Below are positions 1 to 8,440 of a DNA stretch of 11,999 nt, one piece after another. Within the stretch, counting starts at the first letter, position 1, and each line of letters begins with the position of its first letter. Both the position numbers and the translations under genes were made by a program. The notes beneath the pieces are model-generated. The model saw only the letters and a program-made list of their open reading frames with translations. It had not been told where the DNA came from and made no database searches. The stretch covers positions 1 to 11,999 of the forward strand of contig ONTY01000074.1 of assembly GCA_900320815.1 (NCBI GenBank), in the 5' to 3' direction. This DNA is from an uncultured Pseudomonadota bacterium (GTDB lineage: Bacteria; Pseudomonadota; Gammaproteobacteria; Burkholderiales; Burkholderiaceae_C).

Positions 1-72
1 AATCGTGACGCAGCCAGATGCGGACAGCGCCACAGCGGCGGCTGATACAGAAATGATGAAAAATGCTTTCAT
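1..72 (-). CDS. N-terminus of a secreted or lipoprotein-like protein (partial, runs off window)
   Basis: Only the first 24 codons lie in the window. They read MKAFFIISVSAAAVALSASG followed by CVTI: a Lys near the N-terminus, a hydrophobic stretch and a Cys after Ala-Ser-Gly, which looks like a signal peptide ending in a lipobox. The residue three before the Cys is Ala rather than the usual Leu, so a lipoprotein is likely but not certain. A good ribosome binding site (AGGAG on the minus strand, plus-strand positions 83-87) lies about 10 bases before the ATG, which supports this start. The gene follows the small Cys-rich gene at 163-459 on the same strand with a 90-base gap, so the two may share a transcript. 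The mature protein is outside the window, so no function can be given. Confidence 0.6.
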   Translation of the reverse strand, partial: MKAFFIISVSAAAVALSASGCVTI

Positions 73-162
73 TGCTGTGCTGCTCCTGTTTTTTGGATTT
101 TTGGTGGGTGGGAGGTTGCGCGTATTGTGTGGCGCGCGGGTGTGTGTTTTTTTGCTGCGGTT

Positions 163-459
163 TTAATGCCGCTCGCAACTGTAGGGTTTGCCGTAGCGTT
201 TGCTGCACCTGCCGCGCCTGTCGCGGGGTTTGAAGACTTCGTCATAGTCTTTGGGCACACAGGTCCAGAGGTCGCCGTATTCCACTTTGCATTCAGCGTC
301 GTTGAAGTCGCGCGGCGACGCTGAGCGCGGACACTGGCGCATGCGGATGCGTTTGCCTTGCTGGGTGGTGACGGTGCGCATGCGGCAGTGGTCAAATGTG
401 CCGGCGCTGACGCTGCAGGCGGCAGCAACGGCGCAGCACACAAGAAAAAAACGCTTCAT
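163..459 (-). CDS. Small secreted cysteine-rich protein, function unknown
   Basis: A 98-residue protein that I do not recognise. Residues 1-19 ([19 protein letters not shown]) form a typical Sec signal peptide with predicted cleavage after Ala19. The mature part of about 79 residues is strongly basic and has six cysteines, at residues 24, 43, 57, 67, 85 and 95, enough for three disulfide bonds in the periplasm or outside the cell. Two Arg-rich blocks stand out: residues 36-41 (KRIRMR) and 76-88. The ATG at 459 is chosen because an AAGGAG ribosome binding site sits 9 bases upstream and the signal peptide starts exactly there. The frame stays open far upstream only as the antisense of pyrC. It is divergent from pyrC. 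The even cysteine count suggests a small folded domain, but an enzyme inhibitor, toxin or structural role would be a guess. Confidence 0.75.
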   Translation of the reverse strand: MKRFFLVCCAVAAACSVSAGTFDHCRMRTVTTQQGKRIRMRQCPRSASPRDFNDAECKVEYGDLWTCVPKDYDEVFKPRDRRGRCSKRYGKPYSCERH

Positions 460-576
460 CGTCCATTCTCCTTGAACCCGCGCGGCAGGCGGTTTATACA
501 AAATGCAGCGGCACATTTTGCATACGCGCCCGCACACGGCAAGGCGCGGCAATGTTGCCGCAGCGGTGCGACAATT
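460..576. promoter_or_regulatory. Divergent intergenic region with a 7-bp inverted repeat (499-520)
   Basis: These 117 bases separate the divergent start codons of the Cys-rich gene and pyrC, so both promoters are expected here or just inside the genes. The clearest structure is a perfect inverted repeat, CAAAATG, an 8-base spacer, then CATTTTG (499-505 and 514-520), in a locally AT-richer patch. It could be an operator or a weak stem-loop. No convincing -35/-10 pair was identified, and no strong Shine-Dalgarno sequence precedes the pyrC ATG. Confidence 0.3.
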
Positions 577-1680
577 ATGGCCATGAATACTGCTGAATCT
601 CTCGCTCCTTCCCAGCCCGCCAGTGGCGTGCTGCATATCACGCGCCCGGATGACTGGCACCTGCACCTGCGCGACGGCGCCATGCTGGCTGCTGTGCTGC
701 CCCACAGCGCGGCGCAGTTTGCGCGCGCCATCATCATGCCCAATTTGAAACCGCCGGTTGTAAATACGGAACAAGCCTTGGCCTATCGCCAGCGCATTTT
801 GGCGGCGCTGCCTGAAAAAACACATTTTGAGCCGCTCATGACGCTGTATTTGACGCAAGGCACGCCGCCCGACGAAATGCGTCGCGCGAAAGAGGCAGGT
901 ATTGTGGCGTGCAAACTGTATCCGGCAGGCGCGACGACAAACAGCAGCGCCGGGGTGCGCGAGGTGCGGCGCATATACCATGTTCTGGAAGCGATGCAGC
1001 GCGAAGGGCTGCTGCTGCTGCTGCACGCCGAGGTCACGGACCCGGCAGTGGATATTTTTGACCGCGAGGCGGTGTTTATTGAACGTGTGCTGGCGCCGCT
1101 GCGGCGCGATTTTCCGGCGCTGAAAATGGTGTTTGAACATGTGACCACACGCGATGCCGTGCAATACGTGCAGCAAGCGGGCGATTTGCTGGGCGCCAGC
1201 ATCACGGCGCACCATTTGCTGCTCAACCGCAATGCCATATTTGAAGGCGGGCTGCGCCCGCACCGCTATTGCCTGCCGGTATTGAAACGGGAAACACACC
1301 GCCAGGCGCTGGTGATGGCGGCAACGAGCGGGCACCCCCGTTTTTTCCTTGGCACGGACAGCGCGCCGCACCCGGTGGGGGCAAAAGAGGCTGCATGCGG
1401 CTGCGCGGGCTGCTATACGGCGCTGGGCGCGCTGGCGCTGTATGCACAGGCGTTTGAAGCGGCTGGGGCGCTGGATAAACTGGAAGGGTTTGCCAGCCAC
1501 TACGGTGCTGATTTTTACGGATTACCAAGAAATCACGAAAAAATTATCTTGAAAAAATCTCCCTGGCGCGTCCCTGAGTGTGTGGAATGCGGCGCTGGTC
1601 AGCGCGTGCGCCCGCTGTATGCCGGGCAGCCGCTGGCGTGGGATGTGGAACGCACGCCCAGCAGCGCCTGCTGCAATTGA
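577..1680 (+). CDS. pyrC: Dihydroorotase (PyrC, homodimeric class II type)
   Basis: PyrC catalyses the reversible cyclisation of N-carbamoyl-L-aspartate to dihydroorotate, the third step of cytoplasmic UMP synthesis. The 367-residue protein has all the zinc-site motifs of the family: HLHLRDG with His28 and His30, the carbamylated Lys113 in [12 protein letters not shown], His150 in LLHAEVTD, His188 in FEHVTT, and the catalytic Asp261 in GTDSAPHP. The motif [11 protein letters not shown] and the C-terminal FYGLP motif also match E. coli PyrC, which is 348 residues. The extra length is mainly a short N-terminal extension. The start is ATG at 577 or ATG at 583; neither has a clear ribosome binding site, so the choice is uncertain by two codons. 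It converges with bepA, 50 bases from that gene's stop codon, with no obvious terminator between. The gene looks intact. Confidence 0.97.
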   Translation: MAMNTAESLAPSQPASGVLHITRPDDWHLHLRDGAMLAAVLPHSAAQFARAIIMPNLKPPVVNTEQALAYRQRILAALPEKTHFEPLMTLYLTQGTPPDEMRRAKEAGIVACKLYPAGATTNSSAGVREVRRIYHVLEAMQREGLLLLLHAEVTDPAVDIFDREAVFIERVLAPLRRDFPALKMVFEHVTTRDAVQYVQQAGDLLGASITAHHLLLNRNAIFEGGLRPHRYCLPVLKRETHRQALVMAATSGHPRFFLGTDSAPHPVGAKEAACGCAGCYTALGALALYAQAFEAAGALDKLEGFASHYGADFYGLPRNHEKIILKKSPWRVPECVECGAGQRVRPLYAGQPLAWDVERTPSSACCN

Positions 1681-1730
1681 GCAGGAAAAGGCGCACGGCA
1701 CGGCACACATGGCAGCGGCGGGCGCGCGCA

Positions 1731-3208
1731 TTACTGTTTCTTTTTGCTTGCCTCTTCCTGCCGCTTTTGCGCCTCACGCGCAGCAGCCAGGCGCGCGTCG
1801 ATGATGGCGGCGTCGATGCGCGCCGCTGGCTCTTTGGCGCTGCGGCTGTGCTGCTGCGCGGCGCGAAAGCGTTCAATCGCTCCCTCCCAGTCCAGCCGCG
1901 CCATGAAGACTTCGCCTTCGGCCAGTCTTGCAGTTCGGCGGCGCTGTCGGCGTTGAACTTGGCATCGCCCAGGCGCGCGTTGGCGGCGGCGCGCAGCAGC
2001 ATGGCGGCACGCCCGCGCTGGCTGGCGGCGTGCGGCACGCCAGCGCCTTTGGCGGCTTTGACGGCTGGCATGTTCCCCAGCGCGCGCAGCGCGGCGGTGG
2101 GCTGAGCGTCAGCGAGCAGCAGTTCAGCGTGCAGCAGCGCGGCTTGTTGCGCGGCGCCGCCCTGGCCTTTGGTTTCCTGCAGCAGGCGCTCGCTCATTTG
2201 CAGCGCGCTTTTCACGTCCCGCAACTCGCGCTGCGAAAGCGCGGCGGCGTAGAGCGCAGCGGCGCGCTCTGGCGCAAGCAACTTGTCAAAGCCCGCCTGC
2301 TGCGGCGCCGCAGCCCAGGCGCGCAGCGCATCGGTGCCTGGGCGCCCAAGCACGCGCGCACGCGCGGCCATGAGCAGGGCTTCCGCATCGGGCGCCAGCG
2401 CGGGGGCGCCCGCCTGCTGCTGGCGCTGCTGCGCCTCGCCAATGCGCTGCACGGTGAGCGGGTGGCTGCGCAGGTACGGCCACTCGCCGCTGTCGTTGAA
2501 GCCGCTGGCGCGCTGCAGGCGCTCAAACATGGCGGCTGCGCCGCGCGGCGAGTAGCCCGCCGCCGTGAGCACGCCCCAGCCGATGCGGTCGGCCTCGCTT
2601 TCCATGGCGCGCGAATAGTTCAGCTGCTGCTGGATGACGGCGGCCTGCCCGCCTGCCATGATGGCGGCGCCCGCCTGCGCGTTGCTGCCCATCGCCAGCG
2701 CGCCCAGCACCATCGCGGCGAGCATGAGCGGCGTCTGCCGCGCCTCCTGACTGACCATGCGCGCGATGTGGCGCTGCGTGACGTGCGTGAGCTCGTGCGC
2801 GAGCACCGAGGCGAGTTCATCGCGGCTGGCCACCAGGCCAAGCAGTCCGGTGTGCAGCCCGAAATAGCCGCCCGGCAGGGCAAAGGCGTTGATGGTGGCG
2901 TCGCGTCCGATGAGGATGCGCCAGGCGTAGCGTTCGGCCATCTCCGCGTTCAACTCTCCGCGCCGCTGCGCTGCGGCCAGCAGGCGCTGCCAGATGCCAT
3001 CGACGTATTCGCCAAGGATGGCGTCGTCCAGCCAGTCCGGGTCGCGGTAGATGCTGCGCGCGATTTCGTCGCCCAACCGCCGCTCCTCGGCGCTGCCCAT
3101 CAGCCCGGCGTCGCCCAGCGCAGGCAGCGGCGCGCTCTGCTGGGCGGGCAGCGGTGCAGCGGGCAGCGCCAGGGCGCAAGCGAGGGCAAGGGCGGCGGGC
3201 AGTTTCAT
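1731..3208 (-). pseudogene. bepA: BepA-like periplasmic M48 metalloprotease with C-terminal TPR region, frameshifted
   Basis: This family (BepA/YfgC) consists of periplasmic zinc proteases with a TPR tail that help outer-membrane protein assembly and degrade stalled intermediates. Residues 1-22 are a signal peptide. Zinc ligands are His138 and His142 in HELTH and Glu203 in ESEAD; His249 in RSHPLT matches the BepA switch histidine. An Ala-rich helical TPR-like region follows. The main frame is convincing to about residue 427 (near position 1928). After that, family-like sequence continues only in another frame: an AEGEVFMARLDWEGAIERF stretch ending at TAA 1731-1733. The 1478 bases from start to that stop are not a multiple of three. 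If translated without correction, the protein would run to a stop at 1544, inside antisense pyrC. Homologues usually have additional TPR sequence at this point, so a small deletion is likely. Start ATG 3208 has GGAGA just upstream. The protease domain is intact, so partial activity is possible; a sequencing error is an alternative. Confidence 0.85.
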
Positions 3209-3267
3209 GACATCTCTCCGTGGTGTGCAGCGCAGGCTGCCTATCATGCCCGCGCGAGGTATTGATG
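3209..3267. promoter_or_regulatory. Short divergent promoter region between bepA and moaC
   Basis: Only 59 bases separate the two divergent start codons. It must carry both ribosome binding sites: GGAGA on the minus strand for bepA and GCGAGG (3254-3259) for moaC. It is too short for two separate complete promoters, so at least one promoter probably overlaps a coding region. No clear -35/-10 pair was seen. Confidence 0.3.
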
Positions 3268-3780
3268 ATGAGCACAAACGAGACAGGAGCGGCGCGCCTG
3301 ACGCACTTTGACGCCAGTGGCGCTGCGCACATGGTGGATGTGGGCGCCAAAGCCGCCACGCGGCGCGTGGCACGCGCCAGCGGGCACATTGAAATGCAGC
3401 CGGCGACGCTGGCGCTGATTCGCACGGGCAGCGCGCACAAGGGCGACGTGCTGGGCGTGGCGCGCGTGGCGGGCATCATGGCGGCCAAGAAAACCAGTGA
3501 ACTCATTCCCTTGTGCCACCCCATTGCGCTCACGCGCGTGGCATTGGACTTTGAGACGCTGGACGCGCCCGCGCCCGCCGTGCGTTGCACCGCCACTGCG
3601 GAAACCGTGGGGCCGACGGGCGTGGAGATGGAGGCGCTCACCGCCGTGCACATTGCCCTGCTCACCATCTACGACATGTGCAAAGCCGCCGACCGCGCCA
3701 TGACCATCGGCAGCGTGCGGCTGCTGGAAAAAAGCGGTGGCAAGTCTGGGCATTTTGTGGCCGATACTCCATATGATTGA
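3268..3780 (+). CDS. moaC: Cyclic pyranopterin monophosphate synthase (MoaC)
   Basis: MoaC works in the cytoplasm with MoaA in the first stage of molybdenum cofactor synthesis, converting 3',8-cyclo-7,8-dihydro-GTP to cyclic pyranopterin monophosphate. The protein is 170 residues, normal for the family. Hallmarks are HMVDV (21-25), the [19 protein letters not shown] stretch, the [10 protein letters not shown] motif with His84, [10 protein letters not shown], and [11 protein letters not shown] with Asp136 and Lys139, matching the conserved active-site Asp and Lys of E. coli MoaC. There are two adjacent ATGs, at 3265 and 3268. The second gives MSTNE and sits better behind the GCGAGG ribosome binding site, so it is preferred by one codon. 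It is divergent from bepA. No other molybdenum cofactor gene is in the window. The gene is intact. Confidence 0.97.
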   Translation: MSTNETGAARLTHFDASGAAHMVDVGAKAATRRVARASGHIEMQPATLALIRTGSAHKGDVLGVARVAGIMAAKKTSELIPLCHPIALTRVALDFETLDAPAPAVRCTATAETVGPTGVEMEALTAVHIALLTIYDMCKAADRAMTIGSVRLLEKSGGKSGHFVADTPYD

Positions 3781-3975
3781 GCGTGTTTGCCGGCAAATTA
3801 TGCCGGCAAATGATTGATACTCTTGAAATCTGGGCGCTGTTGGCCTGCTGTTGACGTCACACATACTGGCCGAGAGCAAGGCGCCACCGCTTCTCGGTTG
3901 TGCAGCAGATTTTGCCGAGTTTTCTTTGGTATATGCGCAATTGCCAGCATAAACCAAGGGAAATCTGTGTTTATT
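3781..3975. other. Convergent intergenic region between moaC and jetD
   Basis: These 195 bases between the moaC and jetD stop codons hold no gene that I can support. They are AT-richer than the flanks. They contain the perfect palindrome at 3786-3810 and a weaker imperfect hairpin, CCGAGAGC at 3870-3877 pairing with GCTTCTCGG at 3889-3897. Neither is followed by a T-run on either strand, so a classic intrinsic terminator is not supported. Confidence 0.6.
3786..3810. repeat. Perfect 10-bp inverted repeat downstream of moaC and jetD
   Basis: The arms are TTTGCCGGCA and TGCCGGCAAA with a 5-base AATTA loop. It lies six bases past the moaC stop codon and 166 bases past the jetD stop. The stable stem could end or protect the converging transcripts, although there is no T-tract. 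Its 19-base core resembles the palindrome at 10741-10761 upstream of jetA, so the two bracket the jet operon. Confidence 0.7.
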
Positions 3976-5172
3976 TTACGGGGTATATAGATTTTCCAGC
4001 CGCGCGCAGAGCCAGCCGTAGCCGATGCGTTCCTGCTCCAGGCGCACTTTGGGCTGGTGGCGGTCACGGCGCAGCGCGTCGTAGACGGCGGCCTCTTGCG
4101 GCGTGAGCAGCGGCAAGTCGTGCTGCGTGGGCGCGGCCTCTTCGCCCCAGTGCGCGCGGTGCGCGAGCAGCGTTTCCTCGTCCATGAGCAGCGAGGCGGC
4201 GGCGGGCAGGTGCGCGCGCAACTGGTTGAGGATGGCGAAGCCGTGCGTGTCAATGTCGCCCCAGTAGTGCACGCGGCAGCGCTGCAGCCACGCCGCGCGC
4301 GCCAGCGCCTGCCAGCCGTAGCCGGCGCCAAAGACGGCGATGGCGCCGGCTGCGGGCGGAAAGGCGAGAAAGTTGGTTTCGTTTTCCGTGATGAAGACGC
4401 GCTGCACGGGCAGCTGCAGCGCCGCAAAGCTGGCCGCATCCAGCGTGATGTCGGCAAGCAGCCCAGCGGCGCCGGGCACGCTGGGCAGCGCCGCGTCCAG
4501 CAGGCGCAGGCGGATGCGCACGGGCTTGTCCAGAAATCCGTAGCGGCGCGCAAAGTGCGCCGCGCCCGCCGCCTGCGCGTCAATGGCGTGCGGCGGCAGC
4601 GCCACATCCAGCAGCGCGGCCAGCACGCCCTTGTGCGCTTCGATGAATTTGCTGTCCACGCCCGGCGCGTCCACCTGGCGCAGGTACACGCCGGGGCGCG
4701 GGTGCGCCTGCAGCCACGCCACAACCGCCAAGAGGCGCTCCCAGCAATCCGCCAGTTCCAGCGCGCGCAGCGGGCGGCGCGCCAGCCACGCCAGCAGTGC
4801 GGGTTGCGCGGCTGCGGTGCGCTGCCAGAGCGCGGCAAAACGCTGCGCCTCGCGCCCCTTGCCGATGAGGGCGAGGGCATCCGGCAGGCTATCCAGCCAC
4901 AGCGCCGCCGGAAAGCGTTGCTCGCCCAGCACGCGGTGCCGCCACTGCCGCCACTCAAGGCGCACATGTGCCATGCCCGCCAGCGCGCGCACCCAGGCGC
5001 GCACGTCTTCAAAGCGCGCGGCAAGCTCGGCGGCGCCGGGCACGCGCATCCTCAGGCGCAGCGGCCACTGGAGCGCGTCGCCGTCCACGGCGGCGCGCAG
5101 CAACTCGCCCCGCTGCCAGAGGCGCTGCACCTGCGCGCGCACATCGTCTGGCGTGCTCCAGTCGCCCGTCAT
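3976..5172 (-). CDS. jetD: Wadjet subunit JetD (DUF3322/DUF2220, TOPRIM-like nuclease subunit)
   Basis: JetD is the DNA-cleaving subunit of Wadjet; with the JetABC motor it cuts small circular DNA such as plasmids. The 398-residue protein has the DUF3322 region in the N-terminal half, with a WRQW motif near residue 75 and PGVDSKFIEAHK at 170-181. The TOPRIM-like DUF2220 region is C-terminal. There, VFITENETNFLAFP (259-272) carries the acidic residues Glu263 and Glu265, FGAGYGW follows at 281-287, and HYWGDIDTHGFAIL holds Asp306 and Asp308, the likely metal ligands. RLEQERI lies near the C-terminus. The start at ATG 5172 overlaps the jetC stop by four bases (ATGA), which fixes the start and implies translational coupling. 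It is the last gene of the operon and looks intact. Confidence 0.95.
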   Translation of the reverse strand: MTGDWSTPDDVRAQVQRLWQRGELLRAAVDGDALQWPLRLRMRVPGAAELAARFEDVRAWVRALAGMAHVRLEWRQWRHRVLGEQRFPAALWLDSLPDALALIGKGREAQRFAALWQRTAAAQPALLAWLARRPLRALELADCWERLLAVVAWLQAHPRPGVYLRQVDAPGVDSKFIEAHKGVLAALLDVALPPHAIDAQAAGAAHFARRYGFLDKPVRIRLRLLDAALPSVPGAAGLLADITLDAASFAALQLPVQRVFITENETNFLAFPPAAGAIAVFGAGYGWQALARAAWLQRCRVHYWGDIDTHGFAILNQLRAHLPAAASLLMDEETLLAHRAHWGEEAAPTQHDLPLLTPQEAAVYDALRRDRHQPKVRLEQERIGYGWLCARLENLYTP

Positions 5173-8100
5173 GGCGCGCGGCTCCCGGCGGCTTTTTGTG
5201 CGCGGTATTCCTCAATCGTCATGCAGCACAGTTGCGATGCGCGCCCGTCGTCGTTGGCCACAAATGCGACGCTGGCAACGAATGGCTCAATGATGTGGAT
5301 TTTCTGCAGCGGCGTGACGATGAGCAGCTGCAAATTGAGCCGCTCAAACAATTGCAGCCCATAGTGCGCCGATTCGTCCGAACCGCGCCCAAATGCTTCG
5401 TCAATTACGACAAAGCGAAATGAACGCGAACGCGTCACGCCCCATTCCAGCCCGAACTGGTACGCCAGGCTTGCGGCCAGCACGGTGTAGGCGAGTTTTT
5501 CTTTTTGCCCGCCTGATTTGCCGCCGGAATCGGAATAATGCTCATATTCTGCATCGCCCTCGCGCCAACGCTCGCTGGCAGAAAACAGGAACCAGTTGCG
5601 CACGTCGGTGACTTTGGCTGTCCAGCGCCGGTCATATTCCACCTGCCCCTCGCGCCCACGGAAGCGGTCAATAATGGCCTTGACCTGCATGAATTTGGCT
5701 TCGGAATACTGTTCGTCTTCCGCCCCGACGAGTATGCCTGCGGTGCAGGCGCGCAAATCCTGCTGAAACTGGCGCACCTCCATATCCTGGCTGGGCGTGT
5801 CCACCAGTGCGATATAACGCCCCGGGTTGTAGTCAATGGCCTGCAGCGACTGGTTAATCATTCTCACGCGCGCGCGTATGGTTTCGCGCTCGCGCTCAAG
5901 CTGCCCCTTGAAACTGACAATTTCATTGATGGTGTTGACGTTGAGCAGTTCCTTGAAGCGCACTTCAAACCTCGGCAGCCCGTCGCTTTGCAGCGCCTCC
6001 AGCATGCGCGCATATTCCGGCAGCGCAGCCAGCGCTACGTCCATTTCCAGCGTTTCGGTTTTGAATGCTTCCTTGAAGCCGCGCATGGCGTCAATAATGC
6101 GCTCGGCGAGGCGCTTGCTGCGTTTTTCTGCTGCGTCAATATGATTTTGCAGCCAGCCGCGCACCTCCTGCTCGCGCCTGTCGCACGATTCCACGGTCAG
6201 TTGCTGTTTTGCGCCCAGCGCCTGCGCGCGCAGGCTTTCCAGCCGCGCTGTCTGCGCCTCATCCAGCGGCGCTTCATCCCACACGCTGCCCGCCTGCTGG
6301 CGCATAGCCTGCGCGTTGTCCAGCCTGTTCTCGGCCTTGCCCTGCTCGCCCAGGGCTTGCGTGCGCTGCGCTTCCAGCCCTTGCAGCCGCGCTTCGGCGG
6401 CCTCCAGTTGGCGCCCAAGCTCCTGGAGCGCGTCCGAGGCGGCTTCCAACTGCCTGCGCTCTTGCTGCCGCGCGGCGATGCGCCGCACCAGGCCTGGCCA
6501 GTCAATGTCCTCAAAGCTGCTGAACTCTTCCAGCCGCGCCAGCGTTTGCAGCCCCTCTTCCAGCGCCCTGCGCTCTTGCTGCGCGGCGGCGACTTTCTGC
6601 CCCAGGTCCGCCAGCTCCCCTTCCAGCCGCCGGCGCCCGTCACGCAGCGCGCGCAGTTTGTCGGCGTTGCTTCAGCCGAGCAGGTAGCGGCTGCGGTCGT
6701 CAATGCGGTGGCGGTCGTCTTTTTCGTGGCGCCCGCCTTTGTCCTTGATTTGCCCGGCGCGCGTGATGGCGCGCTGCTCGCGGCGCAGCTGCTCCACATC
6801 GCTGCAGCAGGCAAAGTCAAAGCGGCGCGCGAGCTGCTGCTCCAGCCACTCGTAGTGCGGTGTGTCGGGCTTGATGGCGAGTTTGTATACGAGCGAGTGC
6901 GGGTGCAGCGCCGCAACGCCAGCGGCAGCTTTGGCTGCACGCACGTGGAAATACACCAGCCGCGCGCCAAGGTGCTGGCGCTCCACCCACGCCGCCACTG
7001 CCTTGTAGTGCTCATCGGGCACCAGCAGCGCGAGGGCAAAGCTGTGCAGCAGGCGCTCGGCGGCGCCCTCCCAGTCGCGCGCGTCGCCCCGCACCTGAAT
7101 GAGTTCGCCAGCAAAGGGCAACTCGCTCTCATCAATGGCGAGGGCGGCGCACAGCGCGCTGCGAATGCCGATGTGTGCGGCGCTGATGTTGCTGGTGCGC
7201 TGCTGCAGGCTGGCAATTTCTTCGGACACTGCGGCGTGCGCTTCCTTGCCCCGGCGCAATGCAAATCCGTCTTCGCGCTCGCGGTTGTCCACCTCGGCCA
7301 TGCGGGCGCGCAGTTCATCAGCACGCTGGGCAATGCCGCTGCGCTGAGTGGCAAAGCTGGCTTCGTCGCCCGGCACTGGCGCGCCAATGCTGCCAAGCAG
7401 CGCCTGAAAACGCCCAGCGCGCTGCTCGCGCTGCGCCTTGTCCCGCTCCAGACGGCTGATTTCGGCGGCCAGTTCTTCCAGACGCTCGCCGCCGCTCTCA
7501 CGCCGGGCGCGCTCCAGCCGCCCCACTTCCAGGCGCGCTTCTTCGCGCTGCGCGTCCAGCCGCGCAATGTTCGCCTGCAGCCGCGCGACCTCCTGCTCCA
7601 GTTGTCCGATGCGCTGCTCCAGCAGCGCGCCCTTGAGCCGCGCAAAGTAGGGGTGAAGCTGCTCGCGCGCCTCGCGCCAGCCCTGGATGCGCGCCTCCTC
7701 TTCCTGCTGGCGCTGGCCGTCTTCCACCAGAGGCGTGAGCAAAGTGATTTGCCGCTTGGCCCGGAGCACGGCCTGGTGCGCGCACTCCAGGTCGTCAAAG
7801 TGGTGCAGCAGCTCCTGAATGCGGCTGTCCACGTCAAAGGGCTCGAGCATGTAGCCGCGCACAAAGTCCGTGAGGTTGCCGACAGACTTCATGGACACCG
7901 TCTGGTGGAACAGCTCCAGCGCCTGCTCGCCCTCAATGCCAAAACGCCGCCGGAACCACGCACCATACGGCGGAAAGCCCTCAAACAGCGCGCAGCCCGC
8001 GCCGCGCAGCTTTTTGCGCAGCGCCTTGATGTCGCTGCCAAAGCCGCTGAAGTCGCCGGCAATGGCAAGCGCGCGCTCGGCAGCCACATACAACCGCTCC

Positions 8101-8440
8101 GGCTGCCCTTGGGCGTTTTTCTCCTTCATCCAGAAGACCTGCGCCAGCGTCACCTCCTGGTCATAGCCTTCGTTGCGGAACACGCCGAGGATGACGGAAT
8201 AGCTCTTTGCCGCCTCGCGCAGCGCCACCGGGCGGGCGTGCCCCGTGGCGCTGCGCTCGCTCTTGTAGTGCCCCAGCACGTAGGAGCGCAAGGTGCGCTC
8301 GCGCGCTTCGGCGCCAGCGGCCTTGTTGTAGGCCACGCGGCCCGCCGGCACGAGCAGCGTGGTGAGCGCGTCCACCAGCGTGGACTTGCCCGAGCCGATG
8401 TCGCCCGTCAGCAGGCCGTTGCGGCTGCATCGTCAGTCAT
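5169..8440 (-). pseudogene. jetC: Wadjet subunit JetC, SMC/MukB-like ATPase, disrupted by N-terminal deletion and nonsense codon
   Basis: JetC is the SMC-like ATPase that powers Wadjet DNA loop extrusion. Features in order: Walker A GDIGSGKST (positions 8405-8379), the AYNKAAGAEARERTLRSYVL region typical of JetC, a long Glu/Arg/Gln-rich coiled coil, the LPFAGELIQVRGDARDWEGA region (hinge-like), a second coiled coil, the ABC signature YSDSGGKSGGQKEKLAYT, and Walker B FRFVVIDEAFGRGSDES. Two lesions are visible. First, the likely ATG at 8440, overlapping the jetB stop, reads only MTDDAAATAC then stop, while Walker A is in another frame; the segment of about 35-45 residues normally before Walker A is absent. 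Second, TGA at 6672-6674 interrupts LLG-stop-SNADKLRAL, where homologues have Trp (GWSN or GWDN). Otherwise the frame is open for 1,087 codons, close to full family length. Two protein fragments could be made, but an active ATPase is unlikely. Sequencing or assembly error remains possible. Confidence 0.88.

Noticed and set aside
1003..1023. CTG trinucleotide run in pyrC
   Set aside because: It encodes a Leu run in the hydrophobic strand before the conserved HAEVTD motif, and is ordinary codon preference, not a functional repeat.
460..1500. The minus-strand frame that continues upstream of the Cys-rich gene
   Set aside because: It is antisense to pyrC. The signal peptide and ribosome binding site place the true start at 459.
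1928..3265. Long plus-strand open frame opposite bepA
   Set aside because: It is an antisense shadow in GC-rich DNA; the minus strand encodes the HELTH protease domain.
3870..3897. Imperfect hairpin between moaC and jetD considered as a terminator
   Set aside because: The stem is short with a bulge and has no following T-run on either strand.
4320..4351. Perfect 10-bp inverted repeat AGCCGGCGCC/GGCGCCGGCT inside jetD
   Set aside because: It falls within conserved coding sequence rich in Gly and Ala codons, so self-complementary GC runs are expected by chance.
6672..8435. TGA decoded as Trp (an altered genetic code) to explain the jetC stop
   Set aside because: pyrC, moaC, jetA, jetB and the jetC 3' end all use TGA as a normal stop, one of them in an overlapping ATGA, so general reassignment does not fit.
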